Assembly (NCBI GenBank): GCA_024516035.1
Contig: CM044962.1
Span: 10,125,595-10,189,594 of the forward strand
Direction: 5' to 3'
From: Bactericera cockerelli
Taxonomy: Eukaryota > Arthropoda > Insecta > Hemiptera > Triozidae
DNA length: 64,000 nt
Part shown: positions 1 to 60,270 of the stretch, piece after piece
Layout of the letters: each line of letters begins with the position of its first letter
How positions within the stretch are numbered: the stretch's first letter is position 1
Position numbers and translations under genes: made by a program
The notes under the pieces: model-generated
Databases searched by the model: none
What the model was told of the DNA's origin: nothing
Seen by the model: the letters and a program-made list of their open reading frames with translations, nothing else

Positions 1-84
1 GGTGAGCTTACTACGGGTAGTTGGTTCGCGAGTTTCCAGGAAATGAACTAGATGTCAAAAAGATGTAAGATATATATGTATAAA

Positions 85-440
85 CAATATCGTCTTACTA
101 GGACTAACGAGTCCCATTCCAGAAGTAAGCCCTAGACGTATTATTATGTGGTGAAAATTTCTAATGGGAGGATAAAGGAATTCGGCCTGAGTTTCAACCT
201 CTGGATCACTGGACCGACGCGACGGCTTTTATGTAGTTTGGGTTTAACGTCGCTTTTAATTGCATGGTCATATCACGATGTGGGTTTTACCCTCCATTCG
301 CTAGAAACCCACAAACTAATTACTCAACTAGCTAGTTACGCTAGAAACCTCATCCAGCCTGAGTGGGCTGATAATAGGCAACATCACGAGGGTTCGTTGC
401 CTAACTTCGGTGACAGAACGAGAAATGGTGTGTTCAACTT
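85..440. repeat. Fragments of two SINE families in the first intron
   Basis: Positions 85-190 match the tail of the SINE called family B here ('cccattccagaagtaagccc', then a TTATTATGTGGTGAAAAT-like stretch), seen again near 6400, 22400, 24370 and 45080. Positions 225-440 match family F: the words GTTTAACGTCGCTTTTAA, CCTCCATTCGCTAGAAACCC and CAGCCTGAGTGGG recur near 12160, 22690, 31100 and 39730. No coding potential is supported here; the short ORFs are chance. Confidence 0.7.
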
Positions 441-613
441 CATCATCATCATCATAGGATGGCGTCATCGTGAACCATAGTAGCCAGATAGTGGAGGAAT
501 AACTCAGCACTTCTACCACTGTCTTTACAAGGAGGCTAATAATTGACAAGGGCCCCCAGAACCAAGCCAATTCTGGTCTACTCCCTGTTTATAGTCCCCC
601 AGCCAGACAACTT

Positions 614-793
614 AGGTCGGGTTCTACGAAAAACACCTAATCTAAAAAACACCTGAAAAACACGAAAAACGTTCGTTCAAAAGGATTCGTCAAGATAGCG
701 CCAGATAGCTATCTTGACGAATCCTTTTGAACGAACGTTTTTCGTGTTTTTCAGGTGTTTTTTAGGTTAGGTGTTTTTCGTAGAACTCGACCT
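614..793. repeat. Foldback (palindromic) element, about 180 bp
   Basis: Two arms of about 86 bp (614-699 and 708-793) are nearly perfect inverted complements around an 8-bp spacer. Examples are GGTCGGGTTCTACG on the left against CGTAGAACTCGACC on the right, and AAAGGATTCGTCAAGATAGC against GCTATCTTGACGAATCCTTT. This is a foldback or MITE-like element in the intron just before the first CUB exon. Flanking duplications are unclear, so no superfamily is assigned. Confidence 0.85.
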
Positions 794-895
794 TACCATC
801 AAAAAATAAAATAAAATAATAATAATAACTTACCATCGATGCTGGCTGGACCGACGCGCGACGGTTTCACCACTCCTAACTCTTCCGTTTCCCAG

Positions 896-49691
<48,796 letters not shown>

Positions 49692-49712
49692 GTGAGTAGT
49701 GTGTTTTTTTTT

Positions 49713-51381
49713 TATATACAGGGTGTCCCACCAAACTTGGACACCTCAAATTACTCGGCCCCTGAAAGAGTTTTTGAAAAATAAAAAAATCTAGGGTACA
49801 TGTGCTCATTATGCGGTTTCAGTTATGAATTTTTTTTTATACAGGGTGGTTCAAAAGTCAGAAATTGAGGTGTCAATTTTCGATTTTTAAATGGATCAAC
49901 CTGAATTTTATTTGATAATTTTACTTCTAAATGATTCCTGAGTACTTTTTTAAACAAAAATATTACATACAGGGTGGTTTTTTTTCGACCAATTTTTTTT
50001 CTAAATCTTGAATAACTCAAGTTCGGTTAATTTTTTTGATAACAAGAAGAGAATGTGTTTGTGTAATGAATACACGCACTTTCAATTGGCATCAAAAATT
50101 TTTATACAGGGTGGTTCACAAGTGAAATAATGACTTGATTTTTTTTAAAACCGAGGTTTTTTAATTTTTTATTTAAGATTAATAATTCTCGTCTAATTTT
50201 ACACATTTTTCGTTAGTCATATCGAAAAACAAAACTAAAGTGTTATACAGGGTGAGACATGATTTTTTTGTAACACCCTGTATATGGGCAGTCAAAGAGA
50301 CGCAAAATTAAATATAAAGACTAAATATGCAAGAAAAACTTTGATTTTTAATTAAACTAAAAAGTTATGGTGTTTTAACTAATATTGTCGCATGGACCAC
50401 CCTGTAGATATTTTCTTAAACCATCATATGGGTAGTCGAAACTGTCTAAAATTGAACGAGGAGTCCAAATCTGGAAAAAAAAAAAAATGAATTCAAAAAG
50501 CCATGCTCAATTTTGTGTCTACACCTACCTACTTTTTATTTCAAGTTTTAAAATCATTCAGTGTGGACACCAAATTGAAAATGGCTTCAAATTCGTGTTT
50601 TTTACTTGTTTTTTCCCACATAATTCGAAGTGTTCGTTGAATTTTATACAACTTAGAGTACCTACATGATAGTTTAAGAAAATATCTACAGGGTGGTCCA
50701 TGCGACAATATTAGTTAAAAAACCATAACTTTTTAGTTTAATTAAAAATCAAAGTTTTTCTTGCATATTTAGTCTTTATATTTAATTTTGTGTCTCTTTG
50801 ACTGCCCATATACAGGGTGTTATAAAAAAAATATGTCTCACCCTGTACAACACTTTAGTTTTGTTTTTCGATTTGACTAACGAAAAATGTGTAAAATTAG
50901 ACGAGAATTATTAATCCTAAATAAAAAATTAAAAAAACTCGGTTTTTAAAAAAAATTAAGTCATTATTTCACTTGTGAACCACCCTGTATAAAAAATTTT
51001 GATGCCAATTGAAAGTGCGTGTATTCATTACACAAACACATTCTCTTCTTGTTATCGAAAAAATTAACCGAACTTGAGTTATTCAAGATTTAGAAAAAAA
51101 ATTGGTCGAAAAAAAACCACCCTGTTGTAATATTTTTGTTTAAAAAAAGTACTCAGGAATCATTTAGAAATAAAATTATCAAATAAAGTTCAGGTCGATC
51201 CATTTAAAAATCGAAAGTTGACACCTCAATTTCTGACTTTTGAACCACCCTGTATAAAAAAAATTTCATAACTGAAACCGCATAATTAGCACATGTACCC
51301 TAGATTTTTTTATTTTTCAAAAACTCTTTCAGGGGCCGAGTAATTTGAGGTGTCCAAGTTTGGTGGGACACCCTGTATATA
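49713..51381. mobile_element. 1.67-kb foldback element built of 'ACAGGGTG' modules
   Basis: Arms of about 715 bp (49713-50427 and 50666-51381) are near-perfect inverted copies around a 238-bp spacer. Each arm contains several TACAGGGTGGTT or TACAGGGTGTCCC phrases dividing it into modules, for example ACTTGGACACCTCAAATTAC at one end and its complement at the other. CACCCTGTAT-type repeats are widespread in arthropods; no transposase ORF is present here. It starts 22 bp after the last CUB exon. Confidence 0.9.
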
Positions 51382-51574
51382 CAATTTTTATAGATGTTTA
51401 TTTTACAACAAAGGTTTATAACATCTGTTCAAAACTATCAAAAATTACAGAAAATACAGGGAAAAAATATATCTACATTAAAGAGAAGTGTTTTATTTTT
51501 GATTTTTTTTTAAGATGAGTGTTTAAGTGGTAGGTATAGTTTAACAGCCTTTTTTTTATCTCCTAGCGCCAGAC

Positions 51575-51905
51575 TCCGTGGCGTAACGGTTGTGACTACT
51601 GCCCGTAGTCCTGAGTTCGATTCCCGGTTGGAGCAGACTTTTCGCACAGAAAATTCTGTTCCCTCCGAGCATGCGAGGCTGGCAATTCCGGCCCTACCCA
51701 GGCTGGGTGAAGTTAATGTGGGTAGCTGATACGATTCCCAGCGAATGGAGGGTAAAACTCCCGTCCTGTCTACTTCAAGTCAGGACGTTAAAACCAAATA
51801 GAATCAATGGACATGAAAGGAGCCTAGACATTGGATCTGGTCGCCCATATAATCCTCTCACCACAGTGATTTAGGTATCAATACCTATCTCACGGACACG
51901 GAAAT
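51575..51905 (+). repeat. tRNA-like SINE, family D (full length)
   Basis: The head CCGTGGCGTAACGGTTGTGA, CTACTGCCCGTAGTCCTGAG and GTTCGATTCCCGGTTGGAGC is followed by the family F-like GGCCCTACCCAGGCTGGGTG, then AATGGACATGAAAGGAGCCT and CTCACGGACACGG. Confidence 0.8.
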
Positions 51906-51924
51906 ATTATTACTATTATCTTCT

Positions 51925-52110
51925 AGCCATGAAACAGCAGCTACAGTAGACTCTTGTGGTCTGTGTCGTAGCTTGCCCATCCCGTAGTATGTATCTCCTC
52001 TTAATACTGGGTCTTTAGGTGCTGGGTCAACACGGGCGCACCGGAAGGTATCCCTTACAAACAACTGTAACCTATTTTAGAATACAATGTTTTTGTCGGC
52101 TCAGAGGATC
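51925..52110 (-). repeat. SINE family A, 5' part degraded
   Basis: Minus-strand body of family A: AAACAGCAGCTACAGTAGAC and GCACCGGAAGGTATCCCTTA on the plus strand; the tRNA-like head near 52100 is eroded. Confidence 0.75.
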
Positions 52111-52135
52111 GAACCGTGGTACTCTACCTGACCAA

Positions 52136-53510
52136 AAGTTGGGGTGGGAGGGAGTCCAGTGACGTCTGAGTGAAGTTACTAAAGTGCTAGGCCCAGCTGT
52201 ATAGTCGCTAATGAACAAATTAAATCAATCAACTTTATACACAATCAAATGGCTAATGGCCGTTCTTAATCAGTCTGTTAGTGAATATGCACTTTTTTAC
52301 ATATTTTTTACAAAACAATTAACAATACCAAATTAAAAACAATAAATATAAATAAATAAAAATATCAACAAGAAAAAATATTAAAGAACACTATTAATTT
52401 TGAATTACAATATTTATTTTTTATTTTTTTTTATTTTATGTGGTAGGATTCTCAATTTTTGAGCTCTTCCATCCAACCGGGGCGAAGTTAATGCCTAGGC
52501 ATTCTCTGCCACTTAACCCCATTGCACTCCACCATTAGTCTGGTAGTATGGAGATCGGTTGGTTGGGATCTTACCCAAAGCATGATGTTTTTTTTACTTC
52601 CGATGAATTTCTAATAGTAGAAATCGGAAGTATTGTGTTCGTTTTTGTAATAAATAAAAAAATCTCCGGTTTCAATTTTTTGGTCCGTCCTATATTTTGC
52701 TCTGTACTTATCATTACGGAGCGCGCTGGTTGCGGTGGAAAAAATAACAAGAATGAGTTAAAAATCGACAGTTAATAAATATAATTTCTTTTTTCATTTA
52801 AAGTGCTATAATAATATATTACAAATTCTATACAAAATGCATGATTATTTAGGTAAACAGAAAACATTATTTTACAAAGAGGGAGCTCAATTTTTTTTAT
52901 AAACAAACCAAATGAAACTTAATTTACAAATAACCTTGACATAAAATAGATAAATATTTATAAAAATACAAAGATAAACAACGTTTGATCAAGAGTGGTG
53001 ATGAAACCTATGATATAAATACATTTAAAAATTCTATTAATTGCTAGGCAAACCTCACTAATTAGTACCTCGGTTGTTAAGGCAGCGAATTTTTGACCTG
53101 GAGGTCGGTGGTTCGAGGCCAGAGTTTAGCTAATTTTTATAAATCTGATTTTATTAATTGTGATAACGTTGTGATATTGTGATAACGTGAAGATTTCGTG
53201 ATGCTGTCGTTCCAGCCGAAACTAAATCGTTAAGATAGTGGACTCGTAACTTGCAGGTTGGTGGTTTGAGTCCCAAGATTTTTTTTCTTTTTTAACAACA
53301 GGTTTGAATAAGTTTGACGGTTGAAAAAAAATAATTGAGTTTTAAATAAATAGAAATTCATTTTGAAATATCGATCATACTCGTATTTGTGTTAATCACA
53401 ATTATTGTCATATCACAACTACTCAAACTCGCTTTACTAAATATTTGTCTTACTTGGGACTTGAACCATATTAAAATCTTCCTAACGCGCTGAAAATAGT
53501 TACAAATGAA
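52136..53510. other. AT-rich stretch without a supported gene
   Basis: Contains a reversed family H-like fragment (52430-52530), a TTCTAATAGTAGAAATCGGA palindromic repeat (52605-52627) like those near 17960 and 37272, and SINE E fragments at 53060-53135, 53200-53290 (+) and 53380-53470 (-). No downstream CUB exon was recognised. Confidence 0.55.
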
Positions 53511-53514
53511 CAAA

Positions 53515-53590
53515 ATTGATGAGAGAGAGGGAAGAAGGAGAGAGAAAAAAAAAGAGAGAGAGAAAAAGAGGGAGGAGAAGAAGAAGAAGA

Positions 53591-53643
<53 letters not shown>

Positions 53644-53662
53644 AGAGAGAGAGAGAGAAAAA
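53515..53662 (+). repeat. (GA)n-rich microsatellite
   Basis: A purine-only tract of GAGAGA and GAAGAA repeats. The Ser/Leu ORFs on the other strand are repeat artefacts. Confidence 0.95.
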
Positions 53663-53839
53663 CAACAATAACTCATCATCAGTGAAATGTAGAACATAAA
53701 TTAGACTACCTGATAAAGTAGTCACATAATAAAGAAGTCACATAATAATCACAGTTCCCGAAACTTACACATTGCACTTCGTGGAATAGATTTTAAGAAG
53801 TCCGAAATGAATCAACTATACCATTATTATTTTCTTATA

Positions 53840-53980
53840 CAGTCGAACCTGGACAAGAGAAATCTGGATACAACAGAACAATTTTCAAGTTACATTTACT
53901 TCACTATTAGGGAAAGAAACCTCTTCATAAGAGAAAAAAATTGATCCTATGAATTCTCTTATATCCAGCAGGTTCCACTG
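53840..53980. repeat. Small CAGTCG-type TIR element
   Basis: CAGTCGAACCTGGA at the left and the near inverse CAGGTTCCACTG at the right enclose about 140 bp, including CTCTTATATCCAG. Same family as 10326-10536. Confidence 0.7.
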
Positions 53981-53995
53981 AAGAAGGTACTGAAG

Positions 53996-54048
53996 ATTTT
54001 TCACATTCATTACATGGAAATGGTTTTTCTCCCACATGTGTTGCCATT
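53996..54048 (-). pseudogene. Zinc-finger remnant downstream of the finger gene's stop codon
   Basis: On the minus strand, about 40-95 bases past the stop at 54089, the sequence reads [18 protein letters not shown], a finger linker and the first half of a C2H2 finger. It is the relic of an additional unit, now in the presumed 3' UTR, and shows that the array was once longer or was shortened by an early stop. Confidence 0.7.
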
Positions 54049-54088
54049 ATGATCACATGTTGATAAGTACAGCTTGCTAGACGCCCAC

Positions 54089-57000
54089 TCATTGATCTAT
54101 GATCTTGTGAAACATCGCCATATGTTTGTTGAGGCTACTTGACTGAGTGAAGCACTTGGCACATTCGCGACATTCATATGGTTTCTCTCCCGTATGGATT
54201 CTCTTGTGACTTTGGAGATGCCCCGATCTTGTAAACGAGGTACCGCACTCATCACATGAAAACGGTCTCTCTACGGAATGTATTTTCATGTGCTGTTTCA
54301 GAGTATCCGGTCGAGCGAAAGATTTTTCACATTCCTTGCATTGAAATGGTTTATCGCCCATGTGAGTCATCATGTGCTTTCTTAGATTAACTGATTGCGC
54401 GAAACAGCTGCCACACACGTCACATGTGAATGGTTTTTCTCCCGTGTGAGTCACCATATGTAGTTTCAGGGTATCAGATCGAGAGAAAGATTTTTCACAT
54501 TCATTACATGGAAATGGTTTATCTCCAGCATGAGTTGCCATATGCTTTTTTAGGCTGCAGGATTGATTGAAACAGTTACCACACTCGTCACAACTGTATG
54601 GCTCATCTCCTGTATTAATGTTCATGTGAGTTTCTATATCAGAATAGCTACTAAAACAGTCTCCACAGTCATTACATTCAAATGGTTTCTCTCTGGTATG
54701 TGTCCGCAAGTGAACAGTTAGATGATTTTGTCTTACAAAGGAATTTTCACAAAAACTACACTTATATGGTCTCTCATGGATCCTATTGTGACGTTTAAGA
54801 TCACTATTTCTTGCGAACACGCCTTCACATTCATCACACTTGTATTGTTTTTCTCCGCCATCAGATGTAGCAGCAGCATGTTCAGATTCTTCACTCTGTA
54901 TTGAGGAATTTTCTTCCGTTTTAATATTCATTTCAAAGCTAGATGTACTGGAAGAATTTTCAGACACATCATAATTAATTGGTTTTTCCACAGAAGTTGT
55001 CACATGTTGTGTGAGATAGGTGAAATGGGTTAAACATCTAACGCAAGCATTGCATGTACATGGAGTTCCTTCTATATGTATCCACATGTGAATGCTTATA
55101 TCATTACAATTATTAGAACAAAGCATACAAAAATCACACCTATAAGATATTTCTTCATGAATTTTCATATGTTTCCTAAGAGCATCAGTTCTGTTAAATG
55201 ATTTGTCACATTTCTTGCATTTGTGTTGTTTCTCTCCCGTGTGACCTCTCTGGTGTCTTAGAAGATGGCTTGATCTCGTGTAAGAGACGCCACATTCGTC
55301 ACATTTAAATGGTTTCTCACCTGAGTGGGTTTTCATATGTGATTTGAGATAATCAGATCGACGAAAACATTGTTCACATTCTTCACATTGAAATGGTTTA
55401 TCCTTTGCATGAGTACTCATGTGTTTTTTCATATCTGTAAAGTGTCTAAAACTTTGTTTACACTCATCACATTCAAATGGTTTCTCATCTGTATGTGTTC
55501 TCATGTGATACTTTAAATTATCCAGTCTTGAAAAGGCATTTCCACAAAGATTACACGAAAACGGTTTCTCTTCTGAATGAGTTACACTGTGGCGTTTAAG
55601 GTCATGATTTGTGGCAAATGCACTTTCACACTGGCCGCATTTGAATGGTTTTTCTCCTGTATGTGTCAGCATGTGCCTCCTCAGATGATCTGCAGTAGTG
55701 GTAGCATATTCACATTCTTCGCACTTGAATGATTTTTCTTTTTGCTTAACTTGGAAGAATCTGTCTTCTGAGTGAATTTTTATATGTCTCTTCAGATTAT
55801 CCATTCTATTAAATGATTTTTCACAATGTTGACACTTAAATGGTTTTTCTCCGGTATGGATCACCATGTGACGTTCAAGGAGGTCAGAATTCTTAAAAAT
55901 GGTTTTACACTCTTTACATTGAAGAGAAGCTGCTTCAATTTGTTTCATTTGTATTGCCAGCAGATTCATTGGGACAACAAAGTGTTCCCGTTCATAAGTT
56001 GATGGAGGTGTGTTTTTAGATTCATTTTCTTTTAGACTATTTGTGGCAGGGCTCAAAACTCGTTTCTCGTAATTTCCAGTATGTGTCATTTGTATTGCTA
56101 GAACATCTGATGGAATTAAAGCACTATGATTATTGATTAGTTTCTTTTCTGACCGTTTTTTTCTGGGTTTTTTCACCGATACAGATTTTTCTTTTCTCAT
56201 TCTTTTTGCTGCAAGGTTCAAAACTTGTTGGTCGTCGTCTTCAGTTTTCATTTGGATTGCGAGAATATCTGATGGAATGAAAGCATCATGATCATTGTGT
56301 GAGGGAGACAGCAAAGATTGTTTTTTATTGCGGTTTTCAGATTTATTCCTTCTTATAATATTTTTTGTTACAAGGTTCAAAACTTGGTTGTTATCGTCAT
56401 CAGTAGTAGTCATTTGGATTGCCAAAATATCCGAGGGAATTAGACCATCATGATCATTGTGTAATTGAGACAGGTTGTTTTCTGGTTGCCTTTTTCTAGG
56501 ATTTTTCACTGATGATGTATTTCCATGGTCTTCTCTTCTCATATTTTTTTCTACAAGATCTAATACTTCATTGTCATCATCTTCAGTTTTTATTTGGATT
56601 GCCAGAAGATCCGATGGAATTAGAGCATCTTGATCATCACATGATTGAGACAAGTTGTTTTCTGATGGTGTTTTTTTGGAGTTTTTCACCGTGAGGTTTA
56701 AAAGTTCGCTGTCACCAACAGATGACAAATTGAGATTTTTATGTATCCAGCAGTCCTGACGCTTGCAGTTATCAGCAAGCAGTTCTGTATTGGGAGGAAT
56801 AGCCTTAGAGGACCTGGGGACATAGACAGAATAACCAAAAATACAATGTACATAGAGGTATGATTTTTTTTATAGAGGTATTACATTTATTCAATTTATG
56901 AAAAATTCAATGAGCACTGAATCATCACTGACCACTGATTTTATCGTTGATTATCATTGATAAAGCAGAAAAGATGATGGTTTTTGATTATCACATACCT

Positions 57001-59549
57001 AGTTCTCTTTTAAAACTGAGTTATCTATCAAAACTACGTCACCAAATTAGTATCCTCATGAAAATAATCAAACAAAGCCATCAAAGAAGTAATTTCTAAA
57101 AGTCAAGAACATTTAATTTTTTTGATTACTATGAATTTAAGTTTGTCATTTTGGTTAGTGATGAAAAATGATCTAAGCATTAAATTGATCTGTCAGTTAT
57201 CTCCAAAGTTTCAATAAACCGTGAAGAATGGCTGCACAAACAAGGTTTAGCGTTTAAATGATATTGGTTAGATTATTAGAAAAGATAATTTATTGGTACA
57301 AATAGTTCTAAGCATTAACCTCACCTAGTGGTAATCTTCCACTAATGAGATTATTATTTTTATCTAGGAATTGATTACAACTTACATAAAGAACATTGAT
57401 CCTTGATCTTCAAAGGTAACTACGTTTTCTTCCTCTTTGTTTCTAGCACAGTTCACATATTTCATCCAGTTAGAATTGTCTTCCTCTGATTTGCATTCAG
57501 GTTTTATATCGGACTCCACTTTAGTTTTTTCATCTGAGCCCATGTTTCCATCAACTGAAAATAATAATAAATTTGAAGTTGGAGCAAAAAAATATTTACT
57601 AAAATATTACAAAAGTTACGCGCAGGCTAGCTTGCAGTTTCCAAAGGGTTTAATGGCTTATAAAGAAAAGTCCAGGTCCTCATTATTATACAACACTTTA
57701 TTAGGTATAAATGGACATTATGTACATAGAAATAATTAATTTAACAATGAAAAAAATGGAAACAATATATACAATGAAAATGAAAAGAATAGAAAATATA
57801 AACAAAATGATGGTTGATCACACATAGAAATATGTGGTTCAGGACGAACCAAATTTGAAATTAAGTTGGCTGGAGTTCATCACTCACCCCTCCATCTGTA
57901 GCTAAGCAGGCTACAACAACCAAAACAATAGTCCAATATAAATATTTTAAGGGTAGATCCAGTACTTCCTCTGTGATCCAACAATACAAGAACTGATAAA
58001 AGAAATCACAAATCTAGTAAACAAGCACAAGAAGGACAAATAGCATGACATAATTTAGAAAAAAACTTCTATTACAAAAAAGAACAGTGTGATACAATTT
58101 GAAAACCCCATTTCAGACACTAAGAAATGTGGAAATCACTTCAATTAAAAAATGACAAAAGATAAAGAATATAAAGCAAGACAACAATTCCCAAGTGATG
58201 CTTAAAAATTTTGGTATATTGTTGACAAATCTCTATCATCATGGAATTCAATCTCAACAAACTAGGCCAAAGAAAAGCACAAGAAGTACAATGGTATTGT
58301 CAAACAACTGAGAGATTCATTTACACCTCTAGTAATATCTTCTGATGGTGTTATGCATAAAGAATATGACCAGTTTCAAAGAAGAAAAGCAGATATTAAG
58401 TGAAAAGTGGAAAAAAACATGTTTAAAGATCACAGCTTGGGTGAGAACAATGATAGTTCTCACTCATTTCAGCTGTGTCATTGAGAATTTGAAGAAGAGT
58501 GGCTTCAACACCCCTTGAAGGTGACACTGGAAGGAATGATGTTTTATTAATTTTTGTATACATAAAAATATTGAAAGTTTGAAATGAAACCCTAAGGTCA
58601 AAATTAATAGACGTTTTTGTAATACCTCTGTGGCACTAAGTCTTGATTTGAGTACCGTCATGGATGTGGAAAACCAGTGCTAAGTCATGACTTAATAACT
58701 CAATGTTGTCTATTAATTTTGCCCTAAAAGTTTGATTTCTTTGTGGTGAAGCAAGACCTTCTCCACAAGAACGGTGGGTATCACTGCATGATTAAGAGTC
58801 TTTTTCGATTTTCTAAATCATATACAACTTATACAAGTAACAACCACTGGCAATTTTATCAGAGTATACCTAAAGAAAATATTGTAGGTATGAGTATATG
58901 ATTTAGAAAAGTGAAAAAGAGTTGTTACTTATACAAGTAACAATGAGGTATGAGTGGACCTCAGACATCTGATTAGAAAATTTTCTAAAACCTGGGATTT
59001 GAATGTAAGTCCATGTGCATTGTGCATGCAAGCCTAGTGTGCTACTCCACTAAGCCACAGTGACTCCTGATGCCATACAATGATGATTGATAATTCCCAA
59101 TTGCTGGGGGACGTTAAACAGGGAGAAGACCAGTGTCTCGCTAGAGGACTATAAACAGAGAACAGACTAGCCAACCCTTACAAGCCAGGCTAGCTTGCAG
59201 TTTCCTAAGTGTTTGATGGCTTGTACAGAAAAGTCCCAAGTCCTCATGATGGTTGATCGCACATAGAAATATGTGGTTCAGGACGAGCCAACTTTGAAAT
59301 AAAGTTGGCTGGAGACCGTCACTCACCCCTCCAGCTGTAGCCGGGCTGGCTACAACAACAACAACATAATTCCCAATTAGTTAAGTACATAAATATTTAT
59401 ATTATAATAAAAAAATGAACTTTGTGCTTACCAGTTATGAAACCTAAAACTGTCTTGGCTTCAATATATGTTGTGCTCCAAGCCCCATAAGTTGCTTCGG
59501 ATATAGAGCTAAAATCTACTTTGATCAGGCTAGTGCTCAAGGGATCCAT
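54089..59549 (-). CDS. PR/SET-domain C2H2 zinc-finger protein, about 1003 aa
   Basis: Three minus-strand exons join in phase: 59578-59432 (ATG at 59549), 57554-57386 and 56813-54089. Exons 1-2 and the start of exon 3 give a PR (SET-related) domain: [26 protein letters not shown] (68-77), [10 protein letters not shown] and AIPPNTELL, similar to PRDM7/9-type proteins, which methylate histone H3. The usual VWYG after ELL is replaced by ADNCK, so catalysis is doubtful. Residues about 160-390 hold five repeats of [16 protein letters not shown]. Residues about 395-1000 hold 20 C2H2 units with TGEKPF-type linkers; at least two have lost a terminal His. It is probably a nuclear DNA-binding regulator. 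An upstream coding exon cannot be excluded. Two minus-strand introns carry repeats G, H and a MITE. Confidence 0.88.
57620..57910 (-). repeat. Family G repeat with internal insertion, in zinc-finger gene intron
   Basis: Two family G parts (GGCTAGCTTGCAGTTTCC and AATATGTGGTTCAGGACG on the plus strand) are separated by about 100 bp from another retroposed repeat (ACAACACTTTATTAGGTATA), which matches text near 5270-5360 in reverse. Confidence 0.7.
57911..58595. other. Zinc-finger gene intron; degraded coding-like text, no exon assigned
   Basis: Frames are broken by many stops. Phrases such as TCTTCTGATGGTGTTATGCA give short peptide-like stretches that could be an old retroelement, but no motif could be recognised. 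Confidence 0.35.
58596..58724 (+). mobile_element. PIF/Harbinger-like MITE (TTA family)
   Basis: 129 bp from GGTCAAAATTAATAGACG to GTCTATTAATTTTGCCC, flanked on both sides by TAA (58593-58595 and 58725-58727). The inner sequence matches the copies at 46958-47217. In the zinc-finger gene's first intron. Confidence 0.88.
59102..59362 (-). repeat. Family G repeat (best copy)
   Basis: On the plus strand it runs from GCTGGGGGACGTTAAACAGG through AGGACTATAAACAGAGAACA, GCCAACCCTTACAAGCCAGG and CACATAGAAATATGTGGTTC to AGCTGTAGCCGGGCTGGCTA. It includes the GGGGGACnnTAAACAGGGAG phrase that is amplified as the 38-bp minisatellites. It has no tRNA-like head. Confidence 0.8.
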
Positions 59550-59578
59550 GATTAGTTTTCTTGAAGTTTCTCTCAAAT

Positions 59579-60170
59579 CTAGAAATAGATAAAGTAAACC
59601 ATGAATCATTTAAATGAACCTTTTAAAACTGCTAGTTTGTGAAAGTAACATTAAAAATGGTTTACAATTAAATTGAATTTTTTTATGAAAGCTACCTTTT
59701 AATGAATCACTCTGGTTGAGAGCAATGTAATGGGAGTACGTCAATTCTATACTAGCTGGCAATTAAAAATGGTTTAGTTCTTCAAAATAGCTGGTCTTGA
59801 CCACACCAATTGGTATGGTGATCTAGGACAAGCTTTCTCGGAATAATTGGAACTTTAAATAAATTTGATTAACTTTGTGTCTGGCTTTATTGTAGGTAAT
59901 ATTTTAAATTCAACAATGTTGAATCACACAGTGCTATCTAAATTTTCAACACACCTGCACTGCAGGCTCAATTGCTGAACAACATGTTGATCAGCACCTT
60001 CAACACTGGTGGAAATGCACCTTTGTAATGTCCAGGCTTACTGCTGGACTCATTAGTATTGGTCAGACAGTAGAGAGTTAAGGTGATAATGTTATTATGA
60101 TTGTCTACCCAGCTTGAACAAATCACAATATGTGCTTCCACCAAGTAAGAAAAGCACCACAAACTGATCC
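59579..60170. other. Region upstream of the zinc-finger gene exon, up to the gap
   Basis: AT-rich with no recognised exon. Positions 60020-60090 resemble a family B tail (TACTGCTGGACTCATTAGTA). It may contain the promoter or further 5' exons of the zinc-finger gene. Confidence 0.4.
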
Positions 60171-60270
60171 NNNNNNNNNNNNNNNNNNNNNNNNNNNNNN
60201 NNNNNNNNNNNNNNNNNNNNNNNNNNNNNNNNNNNNNNNNNNNNNNNNNNNNNNNNNNNNNNNNNNNNNN
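60171..60270. other. Assembly gap (100 N)
   Basis: Exactly 100 N, the usual placeholder for a gap of unknown size. Order and orientation across it depend on scaffolding. Confidence 0.99.

Noticed and set aside
53471..53725. Ser/Leu-rich ORFs on the minus strand
   Set aside because: Translation of the (GA)n microsatellite.
58000..58460. Coding-like minus/plus fragments in the zinc-finger intron
   Set aside because: Frames are broken by many stops and no conserved motif could be identified.
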